This document shows positions 11,633 to 24,900 of a stretch of DNA of 64,000 nt, piece by piece. How positions within the stretch are numbered: the stretch's first letter is position 1; each line of letters begins with the position of its first letter. The DNA lies in NCBI RefSeq assembly GCF_964355755.1, contig NC_092676.1, forward strand, positions 2,896,288 through 2,960,287, written 5' to 3'. This DNA comes from Antedon mediterranea. Lineage: Eukaryota; Echinodermata; Crinoidea; Comatulida; Antedonidae. The position numbers and the translations under genes are program-made. The notes beneath the pieces are model-generated. The model had not been told where the DNA came from. It ran no database searches and worked only from the letters and a program-made list of their open reading frames with translations.

Positions 11633-12189
11633 AATGTATTGTTAAAACAAATTTTAAAAGAAATCAAAATACCATACTTCTATTTTAATCAATTTAATTT
11701 TCTTTTTGTAACAAAAAAAACAATATTTTAACTGTCATGATTAAATCAACATTGTTTGAACTCTATTAATTTGTTCTGTATCTTAAGAAAGATTTGTGAT
11801 TGGACAACAACTGTGTAAAACATTGTTCAAGGTTTGGTATAAACGATTACAAAACAAAAATCAAGTTGCAATTATTCCTCTAATCAAATTATGGTTCACC
11901 GTTAATTTTACATTGTTTAATAAATATAATAATTTATGTTAATAAATAGTGCGTACTATAGAAAAGTAAAAGGTCATCTCATCCAACTGTGACATAACTT
12001 ATACAGATTCACAAAAGTACTTAACTTGTAAAACACCAACTATAAAATATATGTTTTTCTTTTTTTTTCTCTCATAAATATATTTCCAATTTTAAGAAAA
12101 TAGTGCATATATCAAAACAAAAAAGGTCAACCAAACTGGTGACTATATCATGTGATCAACATAGAACGGGTGTGTGCAAGAAAAGTCAC

Positions 12190-12660
12190 TGGGTCAAACT
12201 TATGATGTAGATGGATCAATGGGTCATGTGATTCCTGGTCACCTGATGTAGATGGATCAATGGGTCATGTGATACCTGATAATATGATGTAGATGAATCA
12301 ATGAGTCATATGATCCCTAATCACCTAATGTAGATGGATCAATGGGTCATGTGATCCCTAATCACCTGATGTAGATAGATCAATGGGTCATGTGATCCTT
12401 GGTCATCTGATCAATGGGTATTAATTGAAAATAAATTGGGTATGTTTTTTGATGTTGATGGAACATCATCAGACACAACCTCTGCAAAGCAACTTTTATT
12501 ATGATACCTGGTCATCAGACGGAGATGGATGAATTGAAGATGTATTTGGAATGTCTGTCGATGTTGAGGGTACATCATCGGAAGCCACTTTCATTATGAT
12601 CCCTGGTCATCAGATGTAGATGGATGAATTGAAGATGTATTTGGAATGTCTGTCGATGTT
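12190..12660. repeat. Degenerate minisatellite (GATGTAGATGGATCAATGGG) downstream of and into SHPRH last exon
   Basis: Five to six units of about 42 bp at 12200-12420 (GGTCATGTGATCCCTGGTCA), then longer units at 12460-12660 that pass through the SHPRH stop codon and resemble the coding repeats at 12600-12840. Confidence 0.7.
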
Positions 12661-12942
12661 GAGGGTACATCATCGGACACACCATCTGCGAAGCCACTTT
12701 CATTATGTTCGCTGGTCAAAAAAGATCCCTGGTCATCTGACGTAGATGGATGGGTACTAGTAGAAGACGTATTGGGAATGTTTGTCGACGTTGAAGGTAC
12801 ATCACCGGACACAGCCTCTGCGAAGCCACTTTCATTAGGGTCACTAGTCAAACAATACGTTCCTATGTCATCTGAAAATATATCTTTTAAATCTCCAAGA
12901 CTGAGACCTCCAAGCTCCAACTCACTTGAGTTTACTGATGAA
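12594..12942 (-). CDS. SHPRH: SHPRH last coding exon, repeat-derived C-terminus
   Basis: After the conserved [13 protein letters not shown] segment, which matches the family's usual C-terminus, the frame runs on for about 85 residues. These consist of two copies of a Ser/Thr/Pro/Asp-rich unit containing NESGFA, DVPSTST and [10 protein letters not shown]. The stop TAA is at 12594-12596, and related repeats continue beyond it to about 12190. A possible AATAAA on this strand is at 12495-12500. Confidence 0.85.
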
Positions 12943-15900
12943 CTAAAAAAACAAAATTGAAATTTTGTCATTTTTGTCATTTTTATTCTTGCGCTATATA
13001 CATAAAATTATCCACCGTCCACCTATCCACACAAACAGAATTCATATTTTGTTTTACACTTACTTATTCTGGGTTGTTTGCAACATGGCATGTATACGCT
13101 CTTCGATTGTATTCGCTATTAAAAATCGATGGACTACAGTTGGCCTGGAAAAAAAGCAAAACACACACAAGATATTAAAGCAATTTTAAATCTGAACTTT
13201 TTTGTAATATAAAGCATATTTGTTTATCAAATCAATCAATCTTTGTACAATAATTTAATCATCAATCATTTAATGTGTTTTGTTGCTGAGTTAAAAGGTC
13301 ATAAAATTATTGGTGATAGTGTCTCCTTCTTTTCATTGTGTTTTTTTTATGTAATACTTATATAAAAATAAAATGAATACAATCTTACTTAGTTTGTCCA
13401 ATACGATGAACTCTCCCAATCGCTTGAAGCTCATTGGCCACATTTAAAATCGGTTCAACCAATAGCACATGAGTTGCTTCGATAACATTCAGCCCCTTGG
13501 CTCCTGATTGGACGGGAAGTAGAAGAGTTGTAACTTTTTCATCATGCTTGAATTCCATGAGTTTACTTTGGAATTGCGGATGTCCGCCATATTGAACCTG
13601 ACGATAATCAACATCGTTATCTCGCAACCCTTGAGCTATAACGTCCAACACATCTGTCCACTGACGTTTAAAAAACAGAAAATCAATTTCTTAAACTATC
13701 CCTTTTATAATTTGTTCAGTATAATAATAATAGATTTATATAATGCTAATAAACAATGTATCGATGCGCTCGAGTGGAAACAAAAAGGAAGAGAACAAAA
13801 AGACAAAAACACCAAGCTAGCACCCAAACCGGAGTGTGGGGATACATCATCACCGCTAACTGGGGATCAGTGTGTAAGTACCCCAGTTAGCATCGGTTAA
13901 GTCTTGATCTTTACAGGGATCCGGTGCCCCCTAGCCTAGTCCGAAAACAACAACAGGCGAGAAAGTATATGGCAAATTCTGTATTTAATTACTATTATCA
14001 TATAAGGTCGAGTATAGTCATAGGGTCAGACATTTTGGGTGGGATACTACCTGGTTACAATAACAATGGAATCCATATGTAAGCATCATTAACAAATTTA
14101 TCCCTGATTTTAAGCTAGATTATACTTTAGTATTTACTTTCTTGTTAAAAAACCCTACACAATATTTGAAACGTTTGTTTAACATTTACCGTTGAGAAAA
14201 CTATAGACTTAGCACCAGGCTGTCGCATTTGGATTGTGAGAAGTGTTTTTATCACAGCTTCTATCTTTGTGGAGTGTCCACCCTAAAAAGAAAAGAAAAA
14301 AAAACCACACACATACGATATTAATATTTTACAAAAGCACACTGAACATTTTCCTAATAAATTTGTTTTGAAATATGAAATTAAGTTGCTTGTAATGTAT
14401 CTATATTTGGTACAGTATCATAGGCAAATTCTATGATACAGTGTCACATGTTACACCTGTATTATAGGCCATAATCCTAACTTTAATCTTGATTTGATTT
14501 AAATTTGTTAGGAAAATTATCATAAAAAATACATACAAAGTGATAACATAAATTACGGACATTACAACATTTATAAAAGATTTTCCAGGATAGCCCAAAA
14601 AAGCTTATTAGCTTATTTCCATTGGGATCCTTTTATAATCTAAAATAAAAAATATAAACATTACAAAGTATTGTATTAAACACGTAAATATAACAAAAAC
14701 AATAATATATAAAACCAGTTAAATTAAAAGACTATGATTGACTTATAGTTATTTGGTTGTGATTTAACATTTTTCTTAAAATTAATTTTGTCTTATATTC
14801 TTAACATAATAGAAGACAAGAACAGAGGATACAGGTGCCACATGTGATACATATGTGACAATGTATTATAGAATTTTCCTATGATACTGTACTGCCATAT
14901 GTGGAGATACAGAGCAAAACGGACGCTTGAAAACAAACATCTCTTACTTTAACTTTCACTCCATTGTCATTAAGATCGCTCTCCTTCAACCGCGTACTAA
15001 TGTATGATATTTCCGTCACGTAAGTAGATGAACGGCATGTTGGACACTTGATAGATTTTCGTGATCCAATTGAGGAATGTCTTTGTATGAAAATATCCAT
15101 GCATTCATTGCAGAAACAATGACCACATTGTAACACTGTCCACTAAAAACGTAAAATATATCATATTAATATAATATTAGAAAGATTGATGAGCGATTAT
15201 TATAAAACCTCTCCTATTAATAATAATAATATCAAACACTTATAGAGAGGTCTTTACCAGAGTCTCACAGCGCAACATGAAAAGAATAACTATTGAAATA
15301 GGTGAGTTTTCAGGAGAGAAAAGAGGATGGAGTGTAATGGATGGAACGAGGAAGTTGGTTCCAGATCTCTGGTGCCTGAGCAAAGAAGCACAGATTTTAG
15401 GTTGGTTGTAGGTGGTGTTAACATAAGAGGAATCATTTAAAAACGAAGACCTCTGCATAGTGGGACATATGGTTTAAGTTCATGAAGATAATGTGGAGGG
15501 ACACTTGGCCCGCAAAATGAGGAAAAATATATGTTTCAACACTATGGCCAACCCTACTTAAGGACGTAACCGTATAAGGTGACAAAAACAGGCTGATTTA
15601 ACTAAAAATAATTCATTCAGATGGTTATTAATACAAAAATGGATCTTTATAATAATTATTTTTAAATTGGGTTAAATTTAAAGATTACCTGGCAACCCAG
15701 TGGGGCAACGCATATGGGACATTGCTCTGGATTTTCTCCGTTTTCTTGTTTACTGAAGCCTGATGTTGCCAAGTTGGCTAGATAAAGCTGCTGACTTAGT
15801 TTCTTTCGCAACTCATTCGTAGCAAAGACATGGTCGTTAAGTAACTTGTACCATTGTTGTTCAATCTAAAATAAAAATTAATTACAAATTACTATTACTA

Positions 15901-18900
15901 ACTAACTAACAAAAACTATAAAACACTTTTTTGTCAAACCAGTTTGATAGTGTAGACAATCATGTAAGGATTTCGTAAAAGAATTTACAAACATTTTTAA
16001 AAGTAGAAAAGACATTTTACCTGCCCTGCCCCAATAACATATGTAATCTTAGGATCGACTGGTTCCCAAGAATGCCGTACTCTGAGGCGCGTAGTGGCCA
16101 TCAATAACTCATCCAACGCACCTACACGATTATCTAACGCTATCCGCATACCACGTAACAGCTAGCAGAAAAGACGAGTACATCAATTCAACATTTATTT
16201 AAAAAAATCATCATCATCATCAAAACAGAAAATGTAAACAAAATCATACATTTAAAGATAAATAAGGTAAATAATACGGACTACATTTTTTAGGAATTTA
16301 ATTAGAAGTAAAAATACTTGTAAACAGTAAAGTAAATAAAAACTCACTTTTTTATTCATACTAAGTTTTCTGGAATTTTATTTTATACTGTTAAAATATT
16401 GATGATTTTGGCAAAAGTCCATTGGGTTTTTACAAGTAAAATCATTTTTTGTTGTTAATTTAACTCTACTATTTTGTTGTCATGCTTTGGCGGACAATAC
16501 ATCTTTAAGAATTATAAGCTGGCCCTAGATTTGTTTTGATTGATTTTCTAACATTTTGTTAAAGGTTTAACCAAAATGTATCACCTTATATTCTTTCCTG
16601 TAGGATTCTAATGTTTCAATGTGAACCGTTCCTTCTTTGACAAGGTAGTCACTCACAACATTCTTGCAACATGACAGCAACGTACGCAGAATGCGTTCAA
16701 CCTCATTCATAGCCCAGGTTCCTTGCTGTTTTTTCAACTCTCTCCCATTAACCTTTTTATTTCTAAGAGAAACGAAACATATGACAATATAAATAAGATA
16801 ATCCATCTACAATCATCCTTAAGCCTATTTTCCACTAGGGCGAACTTTTTCTCGTGAATCGTAAGCGCGAGCTTTTATGCATGCGTATTCATGTTTCCAT
16901 CTTCCAAATCTCTCTCTACACATGCGTATTAGCTGAAACCTTTGATTCGCCTAGTGAAGAAATCAGCTTTAGAGTGGCATATAGCAGTTAAAACTAATAG
17001 TAGTCACTGTGTTGTGCGCTGAACCGTGAAATACCATAGTTTCCTTCGTGCCATAGTTCGAATCCCATCTCCGCTCTTTGTTAGTTCCAACTTGCGACTT
17101 GGAATAAACGTATATCTTTCAGATGGTCATGCGTACAACATGGCTCATTTGCATGTTAAAGAACGCAATACATGCTTCGAACAAGAGAAGGGGATCATCT
17201 CCTGGTGTTCTGACCAATTTACCAGCAGAAGGATCCTACTGGAACCAAGTCTAAAGATCTGTCTACACTATCAAACTATTTTGACAAAAAAAATTTGATA
17301 TGCCTAAACATGGTAGTGATATGCCCAAATATGGTAGTGATATGACATCATCTTGCTCATATATGGGCACATCACATAAGTTTAATAATGCGGACAGAGC
17401 TTAAAGACTTAGTGGGTTATCCTCGGTGTGCAATAACAATAACAAACAAACTATAAAAGAATTTAACAAGCTTTAAAAAACTGAGCTGAGCTACTTACGT
17501 ATTACTAAAAGCAAAAAGCAGGACTTGATAGTCATCAAACACAGTGTCTGCTACACAAAAGGGACATCTGTAAAATACGATAAATTATTAAAATTTTTTT
17601 TTGTTAAAGTTAAAATGTAAATTACTGAAATAACAATGTTGTGTAATTGAAAAAAAAATGCGAAAACGCTCTATTCTATAATATAAATCGGCGAGTCACA
17701 TAAGGCAAATTACTGGAAAATGACAATACTGTGGGAGATAAAAAATAAAATAAGCAGAAAGCTATTAAAATCAAAACGATAAAGTAATAAAACAGCCAAC
17801 AAAAACACTAGCCCTTCATCAGTACAAGTGAGAGTACTGGGAAGGTTTTTTGTTTTATCGCAGTAATAATAAAAATAAGCAAATTAATATAGAAAACTAG
17901 TACACCAGGCTAATCCCCTATGTGTCTTGAACACTCGATGGCTACGTATTCAGTTCCACAGTTCCACTGTCTTAACCGCTCGGTTACTCAATTGCTCAAT
18001 ATATATATAGATACAACCAATAACCACCCGTACTTACGTCTTTTTAGGCTTATCATCTCTTCGATGGCATTCAACACACTGCTGTATCAATTGATCAGTG
18101 GGTTCACAGTTGAGGCTATCGATGGTTTCACACACTACCAATCGTTTCTCTTTCAATAAATCCAGATGACGAACAACGAGAAACTGAAGACCAGACAGGT
18201 CCCTAAATCTGAAAAAAAAAACACAAACAAATCATATAAATAGATTGTAACAAGAGGCCACCTTCAGGACCCAGCGAAGAGTAAGTGGCCGAGCGGTTAA
18301 GACAGTGGAATCGTAATTACGTAGCCTTAACATCGGCAAGGGTTCGAGGCTCACTTGCTCTGTGGTTCTGGTGGTAGAACGAGCCTTCTCGGACAAGGAC
18401 TATAAACTGTAACTTGAACAATACCATGAAAGTCCCAGTGGTCTAATGGTTAGGACATCTGCATATCAAGCAGAAGGCTCCGGGTTCTAATCTCAGTTGG
18501 GGAGAACTTTTTCTTATTCTCACAGATTTCCACATCTTATCATTTAAAATTATATATATCACAGGGAACTTTAGAATTCATGTTCTGTGCCTGTTGTGTT
18601 TCTCTTATGTCTGTAAATTTACTACATATAAATTTGTGGTTTTCTGTCAATATCATCATTTAACTGTTTTCACGACTCACACAATATATAGCGGTCTAGT
18701 TTTGTGAAGGAGTGATATTGTTTTAAGCATCAACATGCAGTGTCCGTAAGCGCTAACTGTATACAGTCAATAGCTACCATGTGATCTGTATCATGGTTAT
18801 AAGTACAAGTATTCCATACGTAGTCAGTTGAAATGTATCTTGGCGTATTGGATAAATTTCATGGTATATGCTAGGCTTACCTGTTGACTATGCTGACAAC

Positions 18901-21900
18901 ACCAACAGTAGCATTGGCCTCTAAATCTGTTTTTATCTTATTCGTGATCAAATCTTCTAACTCAAGTTCTTGGAACAAGTAAATGGCGTCTATCCACCAA
19001 TTAGAATCAATTGTAACCTAATTAATGGAATAATAATTCTCGGAGAGTCAGTATATCTAGTATGAACAAAATACACATTTCAGAACAACGATTGTAAAGC
19101 GTGGTTCCCACTAGCGACGCAACACAAGGACGTAACGCAATGCAAGTGAATTGACCAATCACAAGCGATGGCTTATTCGCTTGTGATTGCTAACTGTCTA
19201 TAACTTCGCTTGTCATTGGTTAAAATGCTTGCGTTGCGTTTACGTCCTTGCGTTACGTTCTAGTGGGAACCAAGCTTTAATATGAATGATAGTTTGTTTA
19301 GTGGAAACCAGTAAAACTCTACCTTACGTTTCAAGACAGTTTATTTTAGCTATCAGCTTGACTTCTTCAGTTGCTGATAGCTAGAAGAAACTGTCTTGAA
19401 ACGTAAGGTAAAGTTGTTTTGTTTTGTTTTATTTTGACTTAATTTGTGCTACTTAGTTTTGTTATTTTTGTATTTTATAAGTAATGATGGAGTAAGAGCA
19501 GTTTTCTGTTTGGGCTCATGCCTATTACTTGCTCCTGGCAAGATGAATTGTAAAATGTACTTTATGAACTTTTGCCGAATAAATATTATTATTATTATTA
19601 TTATTATATTAATATACCAATAGAAAATGTTTTCACTGTAAATATAAAGCTCTGTCTACACTATCAAACTAGTTTAACAAAAAAAAGTGTGATGTGCCCA
19701 AATATGGTAGTGATATGACATCATCATGTCCATATATGGGCACATCACATTTATTATCACATAAAGTTTGATAGTATAGACAGAGCTTAAGTATGAAGAT
19801 GTTTAACCTGTGAGGCCAAGTCTTGTAACGTTTCTTGCATAAGCTTCAAGTTTTCTTCCGCACTGGTCACTTTCACTAATGCTTTAGCCATATACCCATC
19901 ATGTATTTCAGATGCCTGAAATATAAACAAACTTCATTAATATTGAAACGTGGCAGGCTATGGGCACTTGACCTTTCACACGATTGCCTAAAATTTATTA
20001 ATTTAAAATCTCCTTGCTTTTCTTCTTTATATCCAAATTATCTTAAAACTATACTAACAAATATTACTGTTATATTATATCAACACTAATGACATAATTT
20101 CATAAAATGTTCTCATTCTTCATAACATTTTTTAAACTAAAAGTTGTGCCAAGTCATTTCTCGGGTTCATTCTATGGTCACTGTACAGATAGGCTACTAC
20201 ATCATTACTTTTATGAATGAATGGCTAGTTGGTGACAAGAACGCTAGTTGATCAAACCCACTTTATGATCATTCAGGAAAACACCTCACGACATAATAAA
20301 AACATATTATTAGTTGTCTACAGTTTGGAGTAGGCCCTCTACAGATCAACCACAGGTGAGTTCTTTTTTATGTTCACTTACCCTCTCTTTTAATTGGTCA
20401 TCTCGCAGCGTAGGGTGAACGCCCGCTGGTTTGGTATCCAGCAGCTTATGCAAGTTGACCATAGCGTGGTACAACTGTAACTTATCTGTTCGCAACTTGT
20501 CTTTAAATTCGTCCGACGATCGTAGTACTTCACGGTATTTCTCAACTGCTTCAACAATCTACAGTAATAATATTATTTATTAAACATTGCTTATGTTTAT
20601 TTCTTTTCTTTTTTTCTTTCTTTTATTCAATTTTACAAACTTCATAAATAATACAAGTTATGTGAAACAATGATAACAGGTATCATAGTAATAAACAATA
20701 AGGTAATCAAACTAATCATTACTGAAATAGGCAAAAGTAGGTTAGTTTTGCTAATTTTTTTGTTTTTCGAAAAGAATTACTAATTCATGAATATCCAAAA
20801 CAAAGCATTTTTAATGATAGTTATCACTGCAAGAAAACAAAAACTTTCCCAGTACAACTATGCTCATTTTGATACCCCATCTGTATATGATACTGTACAT
20901 GCTTGTGTACAACAAATATACATCACAACTCCTAATATAGATAGAACAATTATTTTAAAAAGTAGTAATATTATTATTGATTACAAATTGCTTAAGTTTA
21001 CTCAAACTAATTATTACTGCGAGATAACAAAAACCTTCCCAGTACAACTGTTTTCATTTTCAACTTTTTTGTTACTTTTTTTAGGAGCCTAGGTGTAAAG
21101 CTTTATACTTATATAAATTTCCTTTCACACATACTATGTTTTTATTAATTAATAGACAGGTTTCGCAATCTTACGAATACGATAACGAAAACGGATACGT
21201 CACGCACACGTATTCGTTTTCGTAAGCCATAAAAAAATCTGTTTCGCATGGCAACGAAATATTGAGGCGCGTCCAAAATATGACGCAGGTACGTGTTGCT
21301 TGGCTGCCTAGGCCTAGCGTAACATCAAAGCGAGTGAGGACTTTAAAAACTGCTATTTATCTAAATTGACCTGGCATTTTAGTAAATTACTTTAGTAAAT
21401 TACTTTCAATAAATCTATAATTATATTATAATCATGAATCATTCCTAATTCAAATGCAAAATGTGCAAAATAGATCAAAAACTATACTCGTTTTGTAGTT
21501 ACGAATATGACTGGTGATATTCGTCAGAACACGAATACGCTTTACGAATATGAAATGGGGATCAGCTCAAAAGTTTCACAAATGTATGACGTATCCGTTT
21601 TCGTTATCGTATTCCTAAGGTTGCGAAACCTCCCTATTATCGTACATGTTTATATAATTATTATTTTATGTATTTTTAATATGTGTGAAGAATATTTATT
21701 GAATATTGAATAAACGAATTGAATTGAAAAACAAAGATACCTCAGATTTCATAATATGGACAGCTGCCAGGCCGTTGAGGGAGCACACCAACTGACGATG
21801 GCACTCTTCACTTTCAATCTTCGCCTTTTCTTGCAGTGAAACCAGAAGTTGATCCATTGTGAGATAATCTTTCTGAAGTGGGATGAACTGACCACGGACG

Positions 21901-24900
21901 GCTTGCGGATGACAACAGGCTTGACGTAATCGCAGCAAAGGGTTCATGAGCTTTTGAACAGTGTCTCTGTCAACGTCGCATAGTTTGGTCTTTAGATCTG
22001 TGTTCCTTAGGTTATGTAATGCCTGAAATATTATAAGAAACAAACAAATTAAACAAATATGTTTAAAAAAACTGTACCATTTTGATTTCACAGCCAATCT
22101 AGAAATTATTTCATGGAAATATGTACAATCTGAATATTTAATGAACTATTCATGTCATCATAAATTTGATCAGATACAACTCGCAATTTTAAATAAAGCT
22201 TAAACATTTTCAAAAAATATATCTCCAATCTTTCATCAACTAAAAGTCTAAACTAAAGGTTTGAGGTCCATTAGTCACCAACAAATTGACAATTAATCAG
22301 TACTTTCAATCAAGTTGGTATCATGAATACTAATTGATTAAACCCACTGTTTGATTTTAGGACCATTCAAGAAATAATATTTTTTTTTTAAACAATACTA
22401 ACCCACATAAATCGGCCACTACAATCGCTGTGCTGCTTCTTATAGAAATGTTGCTCAACCGGTGAAAATTTCAACCAATGTCGCTCCTCTGTCTGCGGTG
22501 GAAGGTTGATCTGCAGAGAAAAGGAATGTCATGTCTAAAAGGTAATTACAGTACAGTAAATTGGATATAAGCAACTTCTTAATCAACAGTTAACTTACTT
22601 GGTCAATTACATCTTAAACCAGTTAACTTACTTGGTCAATTACATCTTAAACCAATTAACTTACTTGGTCAATTGCATCTTAAACCAGTTAACTTACTTG
22701 ATCAATAACATCTTTCTTTGATGTTCGCCAAAGGACTTCTGCAACAGCTTCTTGTATAGGTCTTGTCTTTCCCAAATAGAATGGACGGCAAAGTAACTGA
22801 TCCCACCAACATTTAACCCAATATGGCTCAACTCCAATAAACAACAACAGACCATAAAGATCTAAAACAGAATTATGATTAACTGAATTGTAACTAAATT
22901 TAAATTTGGGTGAACAAAATCTCAGGGTAGGATAAAATATTTCAGTACATGGAGTTGTACTAGAGGGGTTTAAGTGTAGTTAAAACTAGGTGGAACATTT
23001 TGAAATAAGCCAGGCTGAAAGGAATTGTAATTTGTTCTATAAACTTACCATCCATACTACGTTGTATAGGAGTTCCAGTGATGCACCATCTGTTTACAGC
23101 TTTTAAGCGCAATGCCATCTCAGCAGACTACAAGTAAACAGTACTGTATATTCAAATGAACGAGTAAACATTCCAATAAAAAGCTTTTAATCTTTTTAAT
23201 GCTAAGATCAATGCCCTCTATATACTTCACACTAAGCCCGGATTGTGGTCCGATGGTCGGTTAAAATTTATAAAAACACTCACTGATGCATGCCCCAGAT
23301 TTTTCTAGTCACTGGACTAAATACAGACGCGGTGCGAACTTAGCATAACCTGTTTAGCTTGAAAGATTATTACAACCCACCGCAGCTCCATCTTCTAAAC
23401 CCTCTCCGGCCAGCCTTACCCCTTTAGCATCTACCCTTGCTATCCAGGCTAGCATTTGTTAGCTACATCCCTTATACTCTTACCTTAGCTGTTGGTGACT
23501 CAATCATTTGCGCTTCATCCAGGCACACTCTCCACCATTCCACAAACGGCAAGGGGCTAGGTGTCGCCATGTAACGCTTAGCATGCCGAAGCTTACGTCC
23601 TGCATTATCTTTAAAAAGCAACAAACATTCTTGCTACATTCTTTGTATATATGTCTTTTTTATTTTATACAAAAGAAAATTTGTTTCTAAGTTTTCTGTA
23701 TCAGTGTATATATCTTTCAAATGTATGCTTTTATTTTTCTGTATATATGTTATACCTTTTCTTTACTTTTAAACCTGGACCATTTTAAAAGTAGTACTAC
23801 ATTACTGAATATGCAATCCAGTCAAAAGAAAACAGAAAAATATATAAATGTTTGTTTATTACAGTAGTCTAAATGTGTTATAAAAAAAATGCGGAATATT
23901 TATGGAGAGAATATAACTTGAAAGATGGCCTGGTTTAACAAAGAGGACTTATTTACCATTACAGTGAGGTAGATCAACATAGTGTAGTTCTGAGCTCAAC
24001 TTATCATATGTTGTCAGCACTATGTCATAGGATGCCAACTCTTTTGGTTGAATATAACCATGCTTCTTGATTCCTTTGTACACCTAATAACAAAAGAAGA
24101 AACGCAAAAACAACTGCAATTTGAGATATGTAAAATAGTATAAATAACCACGGCAGGATGCTCTGGAGATCAAAGGGTTTATCTGTGGCTGCGACACGAT
24201 CAGTTCCATGCTCCGTAACAGACACCGCATGCTGCAGAGATTTTGTCCATAGTACAGTACTGTTGGTATTTGTCACAGCCAGACATAAGATCAAAGAACT
24301 GTTAAGAGTTCCTATCTTGGCAAGGCTAGTTTAGTGTCCTGTTGTTGCCTTGAACTAACAGAGGCTAAATAATGCAATCTGTTGTGACAACAAGTTCTAG
24401 GGTGTTTGGTTCAAATCTGTGCAACCCTGTTTAAAAAATGAAATATCAAGGGGAATTGGGACTTGCTTCCTTGCTTGATACCAGGCTCCGCAGCTAACCA
24501 ATATGCATACCCTATGACCTACAAGGTTGAGGTTACACAAGAAATACACATAAGAATCGGAGGTCCTCAGTGTCTCTTCTTGTTTTGGAGTGCACACTAT
24601 CTGAAAAAAGAATTTGATGGCACGTAGCGAGTGGCCGAGCGGTTAAGACAGTGGAACCGTAATCACGTAGCCATAACATCGGCAGGGGTTCGAGGCTCAC
24701 TCACTCCATGGTTCTGGTGGTAGAACGAGTCTTCTCGGATAAGGACTATAAACCGTAGGTCCAGTGTGCACAACTTGCTCGTGTGCACTTTAAAGAACCT
24801 AGTACATCTTTCGAGATGAGTAGGGGGTTACCCCAGTGTATTAGTACATCACAGCCACTGATCACCAACTGGGCCCTCTGGGAGATCAGTCTTTGACTGA

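Noticed and set aside
12646-12960. Plus-strand frame of 104 codons
   Set aside because: It is antisense to the repetitive last exon of SHPRH and has no independent support.
24397-24597. Candidate SHPRH exon with a good acceptor at 24600
   Set aside because: The family sequence runs directly from exon 5 (24962) to exon 6 (24083) in phase; this frame shows no SHPRH similarity.
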